Made by a program: the position numbers and the translations under genes. The notes beneath the pieces are model-generated. The model had not been told where the DNA came from, did not search any database, and was given only the letters and a program-made list of their open reading frames with translations. Source: CAMFTQ01 sp051881615 (GTDB lineage: Bacteria > Bacillota > Clostridia > Oscillospirales > Acutalibacteraceae). From it: a DNA stretch of 64,000 nt. This document shows, one piece after another, positions 48,257 through 57,443 of the stretch. The stretch's first letter is position 1, and the number at the start of each line of letters is the position of its first letter. The stretch spans positions 1 through 64,000 of the forward strand of contig JBJEQF010000022.1 of NCBI GenBank assembly GCA_051881615.1. The letters run 5' to 3'.

Positions 48257-49276
48257 TCATTTACCGATTGCAAGACCTGTGTCGATACCTGCAACGTATC
48301 TCTGAATTGCAGTAGCGTCGTTTACGTTTACCTTGCTGTCTGCGTTTACGTCAGCAGCCTTTGTCTGTGCTTCTGTAAGCTCTACGATAAATGCAGCTGC
48401 TCTTTGAATCATTGTAACGTCCTTGATTTTAACATCGCCGTCGCCGTCAACGTCACCTAAAACTGTTTCTGATGGCTCATCGGGAGTAGAAGGCTCTGTC
48501 GGCTTTGGATCGTCAGGAGTAGAAACAGTAATGCTGTCTAAAAGTACCTTGATTTTTGCAAGCTTTACGTCCTTTTCCTCATCGCCGTTTGCGTCATATC
48601 TCGCAACACAAGCTGCATATACTTCATCTGCTGTCAAACTAAGCTCTGCCATAAGAGCAGGAACCTTCTCAAGCTTTGCGTCGTCATCAACGTAAGCTAC
48701 GATATATGTAGCCATCATCATAGCGTCGCTGCCGCCCTCTGCGTGAGATTTACCAACGATTTTGCCGCTTGATGTGATTTTCTTCTCTGCGCCAAGCTCA
48801 GGGTGATTTCTCCAAGCTGACTCAATACATACCTGCTGTGAATCCTCAGGGTTTTCAAAAACAACGCCTGTGCAGTAAACTGTGTCGCCGATGCAGTCTG
48901 TGCTCATCAGTGTGTTATATGTCTGAATCTGTGTGTTGTCAGTCTTTTTTGCGGCAAAGATAACTGCGTATGCAACGCCCTTTGAAGAATCAAGAGCTGT
49001 AGGAAGCTTTGAAATGTCGTAGGAATAAAGGTTGCCCTCTACAAGGTCAGCTCTTTCTGCCTTAGCAGCCCATGCAGGCCATTTGCCCGAGCCGTCAACT
49101 GCCCAGATGTGACAGAAAACGTTTTTGATGTCTGTCCAGTCATCGGGTACCTCAAAGTAAATTTTGCCTTCTTTTACCTCTGTGCTTTCAGCAGCTGTTG
49201 CAGGCATACACGCAAATGCGCTTACCATCATAATGGCTGCTAAAATTGTTGATACAATTTTCTTAAAATTCTTCAT
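48257..49276 (-). CDS. Secreted dockerin protein with possible starch-binding domain
   Basis: 339 residues. Signal peptide at about 1-28 (IVSTILAAIMMVSAFACMPAT). Residues about 35-140 have the pattern of CBM25/26-type starch-binding modules: IYFEVPDDWTDIKNVFCHIW, a Trp-rich GKWPAWAAKAER, YSYDISKLP and YAVIFAAKKTDNTQIQTYN. Residues 150-245 form a second domain without known fold. A Pro/Thr/Glu linker (PKPTEPSTPDEPSE) leads to two dockerin loops, GDVDGDGDVKIKDVTMIQR and ADVNADSKVNVNDATAIQR, and the end AGIDTGLAIGK. It probably joins a cohesin scaffold and binds substrate; the carbohydrate target is inferred, by analogy with starch-adherence proteins of ruminococci. Confidence 0.8.
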   Translation of the reverse strand: MKNFKKIVSTILAAIMMVSAFACMPATAAESTEVKEGKIYFEVPDDWTDIKNVFCHIWAVDGSGKWPAWAAKAERADLVEGNLYSYDISKLPTALDSSKGVAYAVIFAAKKTDNTQIQTYNTLMSTDCIGDTVYCTGVVFENPEDSQQVCIESAWRNHPELGAEKKITSSGKIVGKSHAEGGSDAMMMATYIVAYVDDDAKLEKVPALMAELSLTADEVYAACVARYDANGDEEKDVKLAKIKVLLDSITVSTPDDPKPTEPSTPDEPSETVLGDVDGDGDVKIKDVTMIQRAAAFIVELTEAQTKAADVNADSKVNVNDATAIQRYVAGIDTGLAIGK

Positions 49277-49306
49277 TTTAAAGAACTCCTTTCTAAATTT
49301 TACTAT

Positions 49307-49335
49307 ATTATAGTTTATTTTTTAATTAAATTCAA
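49307..49335 (-). promoter_or_regulatory. Promoter of the CBM-dockerin gene
   Basis: On the minus strand TTGAAT, 17-base spacer, TATAAT, about 30 bases before the start. The rest of the gap up to purL is AT-rich; no purine riboswitch is recognised. Confidence 0.72.
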
Positions 49336-49492
49336 TAGTTTTTTACCGATTAAAATAAATTTTTTTAAAAGTTTCTACATTCACATTACTATTTTGCTAA
49401 ATATAAAATTATAATTCTATAAATAAAATAAAATTTTGTCACTGTATGTTAAAATTGTCTTATAAATATTTTTTGGCGCAGGAGGTTTTTCT

Positions 49493-52400
49493 ATGTCAGA
49501 TGTAATCAGAGTTTTTACCGAAAAGCGTGACGGCTATAATGTTGAGGCAAAGCAGATGCTTTGGGATTTGCGTCACAATTTAGGTATGAAGTCAATACAG
49601 AAGCTTCGCTTTGCAAACCGTTACGATATTTCAGGCCTTTCAAGAGAAGAATTTGAAAAGGCAAAGGATATTATTTTTTCAGAGCCGAATGCCGATGTTG
49701 TGTATGAGGAGCAGTGGCAGGTTGAAGACGGCTGGCAGGTTTTTGCTATGGAATATCTGCCCGGTCAGTACGACCAAAGAGCTGACTCTGCCGCACAGTG
49801 CGTTCAGCTTCTTACTCAGGGCGAGCGACCGAAGGTTTTAACTGCAAGAGTAGTAGCACTTTACGGCGATATTACGCAGGAGGAATTACAAAAGGTACAG
49901 TCCTACCTTGTAAACCCTGTTGAAAGCCGACTTGCTTCTCTTGAAAAACCCGAAACACTTGAAATGACAGCCGATGTTCCTGCAAATGTTGCTGTTATTG
50001 ACGGCTTTATCAGGTGGAATGACGAGGAAATGGAAAGCTACTATTCTTCAATGGGCTTTGCCATGACGCTTTCCGATTTAAAATTCTGCCGTGATTACTT
50101 CCGTGACGAGGAGCATCGTGACCCGACAGTTACAGAGCTTCGTGTTATCGACACTTACTGGTCCGACCACTGCCGTCACACAACATTTTTGACAAGACTT
50201 GAAAAAATTGAGATAGAAAAATCAGCCTTGGGCGGTGTAATTGAAGAAGCCTTAAAGGCTTACTACGATTCAAGGGACGAGCTGTACGGCAAGGATACCG
50301 ACCGTGACGTTTCTTTGATGGATATGGCGCTTGTAGGTATGAAGCTGCTTAGAAAAAGAGGTATGATACCCGACCTTGATGTCAGCGAGGAAATAAATGC
50401 CTGCTCAATCGAGGTTCCCGTTACTATTGATGGAGAAACACAGCAGTGGCTTGTTCAGTTTAAAAACGAAACTCACAACCATCCTACAGAAATCGAGCCC
50501 TTTGGCGGTGCGGCTACCTGCTTGGGCGGTGCAATACGCGACCCACTGTCGGGACGTGCATATGTATATCAGGCTATGCGTGTAACAGGCTCGGGCGATC
50601 CGACAATTCCGTTCAAGGACACAATGCACGGCAAGCTCCCCTCAAGAAAAATCACAACGGGAGCCGCATCAGGCTACAGCTCCTACGGCAACCAGATAGG
50701 TCTTGCCACAGGACAGGTAACGGAGCTTTATGATCAGGGCTACGTTGCAAAGAGAATGGAAATCGGCGCAGTTATCGGCGCATCTCCTAAGTCAAACGTA
50801 ATTCGTGAGGTGCCGTCACCCGACGATGTAATCGTGCTTTTAGGCGGCAGAACAGGTCGTGACGGCTGCGGCGGTGCAACAGGCTCTTCAAAGGCTCACA
50901 CAGAAAGCTCTATTGAAACCTGCGGTGCAGAGGTGCAAAAGGGCAATCCGCCTACAGAGAGAAAAATTCAGAGATTGTTCAGAAACCCTGTTGTTTCAAC
51001 AATGATTAAACGCTGTAACGATTTCGGCGCAGGCGGCGTATGCGTAGCTATCGGCGAGCTTGCAGACGGACTTACAGTTGACCTTGACAAGGTAACAAAG
51101 AAGTATGACGGTCTTGACGGAACAGAGCTTGCAATTTCTGAAAGTCAGGAGAGAATGGCTGTTGTTCTTGACAAGGCAGATGTCGATAAATTTATTAAGG
51201 AAGCAGAAAAGGAGAACTTAGAGGCAACCGCCGTTGCTGTTGTAACAGAAAACCCGCGTCTTAAAATGAGCTGGAGGGGCGATGTAATAGTTGACCTTTC
51301 ACGTGAATTCTTAAACACAAACGGCGTTACACAGACGGCAAGCGCATATATTCCTGCTCCAAAATCAGACAACTGCTACAGAAAGCTCTGTCCGAAAAAA
51401 CTCAGAGAAATGCCTGTAAAAGAAGCATTCGGCGAGAACCTTTCAAGGCTTGAGGTATGCTCACAGATAGGACTTTCAGAGAGATTCGACGCTTCAATCG
51501 GTGCTGCAACAGTTATTATGCCTTTCGGCGGTAAACAACAGCTCACTCCGCAGGAGGCTATGGCGGCTAAAATTCCTCTGCTTGAGGGCGAAACAGACGA
51601 TGCAACAGCTATGAGCTTCGGCTTTATCCCCGGCGTATCACGCTGGAGTCCGTTCCACGGCTCAGCCTATGCAGTAGTTGAATCATTGTCAAAAATCCTT
51701 GCAATCGGCGCAAATCCGCTTACGGCAAGGCTAACGTTTCAGGAGTATTTTGAAAGACTGCACGACAAGCCGGAGCGTTGGGGCAAGCCTGCCGCCGCAC
51801 TTTTGGGCGCAATGACAGCACAGCTTGAGCTTGGTATTCCGTCAATCGGCGGTAAGGACAGTATGTCCGGCTCCTTTGAGCAGATTGACGTACCGCCTAC
51901 ACTTGTAAGCTTTGCCGTTGCTATGACAAAGGCTTCAAAAACAATCTCGGCAGAGTTTAAAAAATCAGGCTCAAAGGTTATCTATGTGCCTGTTCCCGAA
52001 AATAAAGAAACACTTATGCCCGACTGGGATAAGCTCAAAGAGATGTATAACGCAGTATTTGCTCTTATGCAACAGAACAAGGTGCTGTCAGCGTCTGTTG
52101 TAAAAGAGGGCGGTACAGCGGCTTGTGTTGCAAAATCAGCGTTTGGTAATAAATTCGGCTTTAAATTTACAAACACACTCACAAATGACGAGCTTTTCGC
52201 TCCGCTTTCAGGCTCACTTGTGCTGGAGCTTGCAGACGGCGCAGAGCTTGACGAGAGTGTAACTTATTACGACTTAGGCACAGTTACAGATGACGGTGTA
52301 ATCACAGTAAACGGCGAGGCTTTGTCTGTTGACGAGCTTATCGAAAAATGGACCGCACCGCTTGAAAAGGTGTTTGCTACAAAGGCGGCTTGCCCCGAAA

Positions 52401-53260
52401 TAACACAAAAGGCAGAGCTTTACACAGAAAGAAACACAAAAGCACCTGCAATCAAAGCGGCAAAGCCTGTTGTATTTATCCCTGTATTCCCCGGCACTAA
52501 CTGCGAGGTTGACACAGCACGTGCCTTCGCAAAGGCGGGTGCAGAGCCTAAGCTGTTAATCGTTAAAAACTTAACTCCTGCTCATATCGAAGAAACAATC
52601 TGCGAGATGGAAAAAATCATCAAAACCTCACAGATGATAATGCTCCCCGGCGGCTTCTCGGGCGGTGACGAGCCTGACGGAAGCGGTAAGTTTATCGCAA
52701 CAACGTTCAGAAATCCGCGAATAGCAAACGCAGTCAACGAAATGCTCAAAAACCGTGACGGACTTATGCTTGGTATCTGCAACGGTTTTCAGGCGCTTAT
52801 TAAGCTCGGTCTTGTTCCCTACGGCGAAATCGTTGACATTAAAGAAACAGATCCTACCCTTACCTTTAACACAGTAGGCAGACATATTTCACATATGGCT
52901 TACACAAGAGTAACCTCTGTTAAGTCACCGTGGTTTGCCGGAGTTAATGCAGGCGATGTATTTGCAGTTCCTGTTTCTCACGGCGAGGGCAGATTTATGG
53001 CTGACGAAGAAACCGTTAAGCGACTGATAGAAAACGGACAGATTGCTACTCAGTACGTAGATTTACAGGGCAACCCGAGCGACGATATCAAGTACAATAT
53101 TAACGGCTCTGTATGCGCTATCGAGGGTATCACAAGTCCTGACGGCAGAGTTCTCGGCAAAATGGGACACAGCGAAAGAAAGGGCGACAACCTTTACAAA
53201 AACGTTCCGTTTGCAAAGGATCAGCTGATATTTGAAAGCGGCGTTAAGTATTTTAAATAA
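49493..53260 (+). CDS. purL: Phosphoribosylformylglycinamidine synthase, single-chain
   Basis: 1255 residues, GGAGG upstream. The order is N-terminal PurS-like domain, linker, two AIRS-like halves, and a C-terminal glutamine amidotransferase. Landmarks are TYWSDHCRHTTF and FKNETHNHPTEIEPFGGAATC in the first half, SIGGKDSMSGSF in the second, and in the amidotransferase PVFPGTNCEVDTARAF, PGGFSGGDEPDG, the nucleophile Cys in MLGICNGFQALIKLG and SHGEGRF. It converts FGAR and glutamine to FGAM in purine synthesis. This long form is the one found in Proteobacteria and some Clostridia, in place of separate PurS, PurL and PurQ. No other pur gene is adjacent. Confidence 0.95.
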   Translation: MSDVIRVFTEKRDGYNVEAKQMLWDLRHNLGMKSIQKLRFANRYDISGLSREEFEKAKDIIFSEPNADVVYEEQWQVEDGWQVFAMEYLPGQYDQRADSAAQCVQLLTQGERPKVLTARVVALYGDITQEELQKVQSYLVNPVESRLASLEKPETLEMTADVPANVAVIDGFIRWNDEEMESYYSSMGFAMTLSDLKFCRDYFRDEEHRDPTVTELRVIDTYWSDHCRHTTFLTRLEKIEIEKSALGGVIEEALKAYYDSRDELYGKDTDRDVSLMDMALVGMKLLRKRGMIPDLDVSEEINACSIEVPVTIDGETQQWLVQFKNETHNHPTEIEPFGGAATCLGGAIRDPLSGRAYVYQAMRVTGSGDPTIPFKDTMHGKLPSRKITTGAASGYSSYGNQIGLATGQVTELYDQGYVAKRMEIGAVIGASPKSNVIREVPSPDDVIVLLGGRTGRDGCGGATGSSKAHTESSIETCGAEVQKGNPPTERKIQRLFRNPVVSTMIKRCNDFGAGGVCVAIGELADGLTVDLDKVTKKYDGLDGTELAISESQERMAVVLDKADVDKFIKEAEKENLEATAVAVVTENPRLKMSWRGDVIVDLSREFLNTNGVTQTASAYIPAPKSDNCYRKLCPKKLREMPVKEAFGENLSRLEVCSQIGLSERFDASIGAATVIMPFGGKQQLTPQEAMAAKIPLLEGETDDATAMSFGFIPGVSRWSPFHGSAYAVVESLSKILAIGANPLTARLTFQEYFERLHDKPERWGKPAAALLGAMTAQLELGIPSIGGKDSMSGSFEQIDVPPTLVSFAVAMTKASKTISAEFKKSGSKVIYVPVPENKETLMPDWDKLKEMYNAVFALMQQNKVLSASVVKEGGTAACVAKSAFGNKFGFKFTNTLTNDELFAPLSGSLVLELADGAELDESVTYYDLGTVTDDGVITVNGEALSVDELIEKWTAPLEKVFATKAACPEITQKAELYTERNTKAPAIKAAKPVVFIPVFPGTNCEVDTARAFAKAGAEPKLLIVKNLTPAHIEETICEMEKIIKTSQMIMLPGGFSGGDEPDGSGKFIATTFRNPRIANAVNEMLKNRDGLMLGICNGFQALIKLGLVPYGEIVDIKETDPTLTFNTVGRHISHMAYTRVTSVKSPWFAGVNAGDVFAVPVSHGEGRFMADEETVKRLIENGQIATQYVDLQGNPSDDIKYNINGSVCAIEGITSPDGRVLGKMGHSERKGDNLYKNVPFAKDQLIFESGVKYFK

Positions 53261-53284
53261 TCAAACACAAAAACTGATATCCGA

Positions 53285-53330
53285 ATAAAAATTCTCCCCG
53301 ACCTTACTTGTCGGGGAGAAAATTTTTATT
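53285..53330. terminator. Bidirectional terminator between purL and the second MATE gene
   Basis: 11-bp stem TTCTCCCCGAC (53292-53302 with 53310-53320), loop CTTACTT, with AATTTTTATT on the plus strand and TTTTTATTC on the minus strand. Confidence 0.88.
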
Positions 53331-53372
53331 CAAATAAAAGATGATATTTTTGCTGATTAAAACAGACTTAAA

Positions 53373-54710
53373 TCAATCTGCAATTCTCTTGCTTTCCCAC
53401 TTTCTGCTGTGCCATCTCCAGAGCATTAAAATACCTCTGAAGCACTCATCAGCCGCAAAGGCTATCCACAAGCCCGATATACCCATATTAAGCACAACAG
53501 CAAGCAGATATGAACCGCCTGTGCTTATCACCCACATAGAGAAAATTGCCGCACCTGTCGGGAATATAACATCGCCTGCGCCGCGCAGAGAGTTAATTAT
53601 TACAAGGTTTGACGTTCTGCCTATTTCTACAAAAATGTTGAGCATAATAAGCGTAGAGCCAAGCTCTATTACCTGCGGGTCCTGCGAGAACAGACCGATA
53701 AGCTGACTGCGGAAGAGTATTCCGATTACAGAAGTCGTCATTGATATTGAAAGCGCGATAAAAAACGCTCTGAAGCATTGTTTGTACGCACCGTCAAAAT
53801 CCTTAGCGCCGACCTTGTGCCCTATAAGGATTTGCGAAGCCTGACCTATTGATACTGCAAAAATATAGAAGAACATCGCAATATTTGATATGTATGTTTT
53901 TGTGACAAGCTCTGCGTCTGTCATAAAAACAAGCACGATTGACGTTACAACAAGCTGGCTTAAATTGTAGTTAAACGATTCAAGCGCAGACGGAACGCCG
54001 ATTTTAAGCAGGTTTTTAAAATCAGCTTTCGGAAAAGGCTTTAACAGCCTGAACATTGACGGCTTTTCGACAACCCTGAACAAAACGACAATAAGAACAA
54101 TCAGTCCTGCAATTCTGCTCACTGTAGTTGCAATAGCAACACCCTTTACGCCGAGAACAGGACAGCCGAAAAGTCCCAGTACAAACACAAGGTCTAAAAC
54201 GGTGTTTACAACATTCATTATTGTAGTAACGTACATCGAGGTTTTTGTAAGTCCGTGATTTCTTAAAATAACGGCAATCTGTGACAAAACAGCCTGTGTA
54301 AAAATAAATCCGCCTACTATTGTCAGATATTCGCTCGCAAAGTCAAGCACCTGACCCTCTGCGCCGATAAAGGAAAGAATAGGTCTGTTAAACAGCACTA
54401 AAACAAGGCTTATCAGAATACCCGAAAAGAGGTTGAGCAGAATAGAAAGTGCGGCAACACGAGATGCTTTTTCTCTGTTCTTGTTTCCGAGTGCCTGTGA
54501 TATAATAACTGCGCTTGCACCCGATACTATTGTAAAAACAAGCGTACAGATGCTCACCACCTGATTGGCAGTATTGACAGAGGCGGCGGCTACATCGTTA
54601 TATTGGCTGAGTGCCGCAACATCGACAATTCCTAAAAACATAAACAGTGCCGTTTCTATAAAAATCGGCCACGCAAGGTTAAACAGCGTTATTTTTTTCT
54701 CCTTTTTCAA
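53373..54710 (-). CDS. MATE-family efflux transporter (second copy)
   Basis: 445 residues from a TTG at 54710; the SD-like GGGGTGA lies five bases upstream, whereas the in-frame GTG at 54719 overlaps that site. The N-terminus KKEKKITLFNLAWPIFIETA and the twelve hydrophobic segments, with GQASQILIGHKVGAKDFDGA in the second half, place it among MATE pumps closer to the NorM/YeeO branch than the copy at 46839. Exports unknown cationic or amphipathic compounds. Convergent with purL, with which it shares a terminator. Confidence 0.9.
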   Translation of the reverse strand: MKKEKKITLFNLAWPIFIETALFMFLGIVDVAALSQYNDVAAASVNTANQVVSICTLVFTIVSGASAVIISQALGNKNREKASRVAALSILLNLFSGILISLVLVLFNRPILSFIGAEGQVLDFASEYLTIVGGFIFTQAVLSQIAVILRNHGLTKTSMYVTTIMNVVNTVLDLVFVLGLFGCPVLGVKGVAIATTVSRIAGLIVLIVVLFRVVEKPSMFRLLKPFPKADFKNLLKIGVPSALESFNYNLSQLVVTSIVLVFMTDAELVTKTYISNIAMFFYIFAVSIGQASQILIGHKVGAKDFDGAYKQCFRAFFIALSISMTTSVIGILFRSQLIGLFSQDPQVIELGSTLIMLNIFVEIGRTSNLVIINSLRGAGDVIFPTGAAIFSMWVISTGGSYLLAVVLNMGISGLWIAFAADECFRGILMLWRWHSRKWESKRIAD

Positions 54711-54844
54711 AAAAATCACCCCATATATTAAAATTCTGACTTTTTTGCCACGGCTGATTATATCAAAAAAATCCTGTCATTTCAACAGAATATTATTATT
54801 TTATCGGTTCAAAATAATAGAAAAAACAAACAGGAGAATTGATT

Positions 54845-55795
54845 ATGTATCAAAGCAAAAGAAAGGTTGTGCTTGTAGGCACAGGTATGGTGGGAATGAG
54901 CTTTGCATATGCAGCTCTTAATCAGAACGTCTGCGACGAGCTTGTACTGATTGACTTAAACGAGCTAAGAGCAAAGGGCGAAGCGATGGACTTAAACCAC
55001 GGACTTGCCTTTTCAAGAAGCTCTATGAAAATCTACAGCGGCGGCTATAGCGAATGCGGTGATGCAGACATCGTTGTTATCTGTGCCGGAGTAAACCAGA
55101 AGCCGGGCGAGTCAAGGCTTGAGCTTTTGCAGAGGAACGCAAAGGTTTTTCAGTCTATAGTAGAGCCTGTTGTAAACAGCGGCTTTGACGGTGTGTTTCT
55201 TGTTGCTACAAACCCTGTTGATATTATGACACGAATAACGTATGAGCTGTCGGGCTTTAATTACAGCAGAGTTATAGGAACAGGCACTACTCTTGACACA
55301 GCAAGACTGCGCTATCTGCTCGGTGAGTACTTTAATGTTGACCCACGCAATATGCACGCCTATGTAATCGGTGAGCATGGGGACAGCGAGTTTGTGCCTT
55401 GGTCGCAGGCGCTTCTTGCAACAAAGCCTATAGCAGATGTTCTCAAGGATAACCCGAACACGTATCATATTGAAGAACTGCAAAAAATCAGCGCAGACGT
55501 AAAAAATGCCGCACAGGAAATTATTGCCGCCAAAAACGCAACCTACTACGGAATAGGAATGGCGCTTGTTAAGATTGTCAGGGCGATTTTGTCTGACGAA
55601 AACAGTGTGCTGACCGTTTCTGTTCGTCTGCGCGGCGAGTATGAGCAAAAGGACGTTTTCTTGGGCAACCCCTGTATTATCAACAGAGGCGGAGTTGACA
55701 GGATAATTGAGCTGTCGCTGACTGACGAGGAACTTGCAAAAATGCAGAAATCGGCAAAAATACTCGATAACAGCTTTAAGGGACTGTCATTATAG
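54845..55795 (+). CDS. ldh: L-lactate dehydrogenase
   Basis: 316 residues from the ATG at 54845, with AGGAG eight bases upstream. The NAD loop is VVLVGTGMVGMSFAYAAL; the mobile loop is GVNQKPGESRLELLQRN, in which the Gln (rather than Arg) marks lactate rather than malate specificity; the catalytic His is in GEHGDSEFVPWS. VATNPVDIMTRITYELSG is also typical. It reduces pyruvate to L-lactate in fermentation. Residues of the fructose-1,6-bisphosphate site cannot be judged by eye. A 12-bp inverted repeat with a possible promoter follows. Confidence 0.94.
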   Translation: MYQSKRKVVLVGTGMVGMSFAYAALNQNVCDELVLIDLNELRAKGEAMDLNHGLAFSRSSMKIYSGGYSECGDADIVVICAGVNQKPGESRLELLQRNAKVFQSIVEPVVNSGFDGVFLVATNPVDIMTRITYELSGFNYSRVIGTGTTLDTARLRYLLGEYFNVDPRNMHAYVIGEHGDSEFVPWSQALLATKPIADVLKDNPNTYHIEELQKISADVKNAAQEIIAAKNATYYGIGMALVKIVRAILSDENSVLTVSVRLRGEYEQKDVFLGNPCIINRGGVDRIIELSLTDEELAKMQKSAKILDNSFKGLSL

Positions 55796-55804
55796 CAGGC
55801 AAAG

Positions 55805-55876
55805 CCGCACCGATATATTAAATCCTGTTTTTATATATTGTTATTGTTTTTTAAATGTGATAAAATATCGGTGCGG
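55805..55876. repeat. Long-loop inverted repeat between ldh and the zinc-ribbon gene
   Basis: CCGCACCGATAT (55805-55816) with ATATCGGTGCGG (55865-55876), 48-base T-rich loop. A possible plus-strand promoter TTGTTA-17-TAAAAT (55838-55866) lies inside, with its -10 box abutting the right arm. It may be an operator pair or a weak terminator. Confidence 0.5.
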
Positions 55877-55909
55877 GACTTCCGTAATCTTTAATTTGGA
55901 AGTGTTTAT

Positions 55910-56320
55910 ATGAACGGATTTTTGTATAGGCTTTCTCAGTTTATGCAGGGACGCTACGGAATGGATAAGCTAAATAACGCAATTTTTGTACTTTGGCTCA
56001 TTCTTGCCGTTGTCAACATTTTTGTGCGCAAATGGTATATTTCTCTTATTATGCTTTTGCTGATAGCGCTGTATGCTTTCAGATTTTTATCAAAAAACAT
56101 CACTATGAGAAGCTACGAAAACAGAAAATTTATGCCCATATACGATGCGGTGACAGGCTTTTTTAAGCTTGAGTACAAGAAAATAAAGGATATAAAAACC
56201 CATCGCTACATAAAATGCACTCACTGCAAGGCACAGCTGAGAGTACCGAAAAGAAAGGGCAGTCACACGGTACGCTGTCCGAAATGCGGAAAAACCTTTG
56301 AAGTAAAAATCAGGTATTAA
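55910..56320 (+). CDS. Small membrane protein with C-terminal zinc ribbon
   Basis: 136 residues. Two hydrophobic helices at about 24-38 (AIFVLWLILAVVNIFV) and 43-60 (YISLIMLLLIALYAF) are followed by a basic segment and a zinc ribbon: CTHCKAQLRVPKRKG then VRCPKCGKTFEVK, the MJ0042-like pattern. The ribbon faces the cytoplasm if the two helices form a hairpin. Function is unknown; such proteins are common single genes in clostridia. The gene starts after the inverted repeat at 55805 and ends before a bidirectional terminator. Confidence 0.7.
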   Translation: MNGFLYRLSQFMQGRYGMDKLNNAIFVLWLILAVVNIFVRKWYISLIMLLLIALYAFRFLSKNITMRSYENRKFMPIYDAVTGFFKLEYKKIKDIKTHRYIKCTHCKAQLRVPKRKGSHTVRCPKCGKTFEVKIRY

Positions 56321-56343
56321 GCAAATAAGTACGGGTAAATAAC

Positions 56344-56375
56344 AAAAAGCAGGTGTTTTCGCCTGCTTTTTGTTT
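56344..56375. terminator. Bidirectional terminator between the zinc-ribbon gene and trpS
   Basis: 9-bp stem AAAAGCAGG (56345-56353 with 56362-56370), with T-runs on both strands. Confidence 0.85.
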
Positions 56376-56418
56376 GTCTATAGTATTGATATATTACCCT
56401 ATCCTGTTGATTTAAAAA

Positions 56419-57426
56419 TCACTTTAGAATAAAGCCGATTTTTTTCATAGCCTTGTCGAGCGTTCTCTGACTGAACCTTAATGCTGTTTCGCCTGCTTTT
56501 TTGTAGCACTGCTCAAGATAGCTCTTATCCTCGATAAGCTTTAGGTAACGCTCTCTAATCGGACGGAGTGTTTCTATAACAGCCTCGCCGACAGCCGCTT
56601 TGAAGTCGCCGTAGCCCTTACCCTCAAAGTCCTTTTCAATCTGCTCTGTTGTAAGTCCGGTTACGGCTGAATAAATACCCATAAGGTTGTTGATGCCGTC
56701 CTTGCCCTCGCCGAAGCGAACAACAGCCTCGCTGTCTGTAACGGCACGCTTGAACTTTCTCATTATCGTGTCGGGGTCATCAAGCAAATGAACACAGCCG
56801 TTGACATTTTCGTCAGACTTGCTCATCTTGTTAAGCGGATTTTGCAGGCTCATTACTCTTGCGCCGTTCTTCGGGAAAAATCCCTCGGGAACCTTGAAAA
56901 CGTTGCCGTAAAGTCCGTTGAAACGCTCTGCAATATCTCTTGCTATTTCAAGGTGCTGCTTCTGGTCAGCGCCTACAGGCACCATATCTGCCTGATAAAG
57001 CAGAATGTCTGCCGCCATAAGCGACGGATATGTGAAAAGTCCTGCGTTGATGTTATCGGCGTGTTTTGCCGATTTATCTTTGAACTGAGTCATTCTTGAA
57101 AGCTCGCCGAACTGTGTGTAGCAGTTTAAAATCCACGCAAGCTCTGCGTGTGTGTGAACGTGGCTCTGAATAAAGAAAATGCTTTTCTCTACATCAACAC
57201 CGCAGGCGATTATTGAAGCATACGCGTCAAGTATGTTCTTTCTCATTTTTGCAGGCTCTTGTCTTACTGTGATTGTGTGCAAATCTGCAAGAGCATAGAT
57301 GCAGTTGAATTCGTCCTGCATCATCGTCCAGTTTTTAAGTGCGCCCAAGTAGTTGCCCAGTGTAATTGTTCCGCTTGGCTGAATAGCGGAAAACACTATC
57401 TTTTTCTTTTCTGTAGCTTGTTCCAT
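56419..57426 (-). CDS. trpS: Tryptophanyl-tRNA synthetase
   Basis: 335 residues, AGGAGA upstream. The class I motifs are SAIQPSGTITLGNYLG near residue 13 (HIGH-like TLGN) and NPLNKMSKSDENVNG near residue 200 (KMSKS). QMADILLYQADMVPVGADQKQHLEIARDIAE-type tryptophan pocket residues are present around DMVPVGADQKQH. It charges tRNA-Trp. It follows the aminotransferase gene by 17 bases on the minus strand and no T-box leader is seen at the operon head. Confidence 0.95.
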   Translation of the reverse strand: MEQATEKKKIVFSAIQPSGTITLGNYLGALKNWTMMQDEFNCIYALADLHTITVRQEPAKMRKNILDAYASIIACGVDVEKSIFFIQSHVHTHAELAWILNCYTQFGELSRMTQFKDKSAKHADNINAGLFTYPSLMAADILLYQADMVPVGADQKQHLEIARDIAERFNGLYGNVFKVPEGFFPKNGARVMSLQNPLNKMSKSDENVNGCVHLLDDPDTIMRKFKRAVTDSEAVVRFGEGKDGINNLMGIYSAVTGLTTEQIEKDFEGKGYGDFKAAVGEAVIETLRPIRERYLKLIEDKSYLEQCYKKAGETALRFSQRTLDKAMKKIGFILK

Positions 57427-57443
57427 TATTTATCTCTCCTGTA

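Noticed and set aside
31294..49276. Cohesin scaffold genes near the dockerin proteins
   Set aside because: No cohesin-type domain or sortase-anchored scaffold is recognisable in the window; any scaffold must lie elsewhere.
49277..49492. Possible purine riboswitch before purL
   Set aside because: No conserved purine-riboswitch core or matching stems seen; the gap is AT-rich.
55112..55648. 178-codon minus-strand frame
   Set aside because: Antisense to ldh; no recognisable domain or ribosome site.
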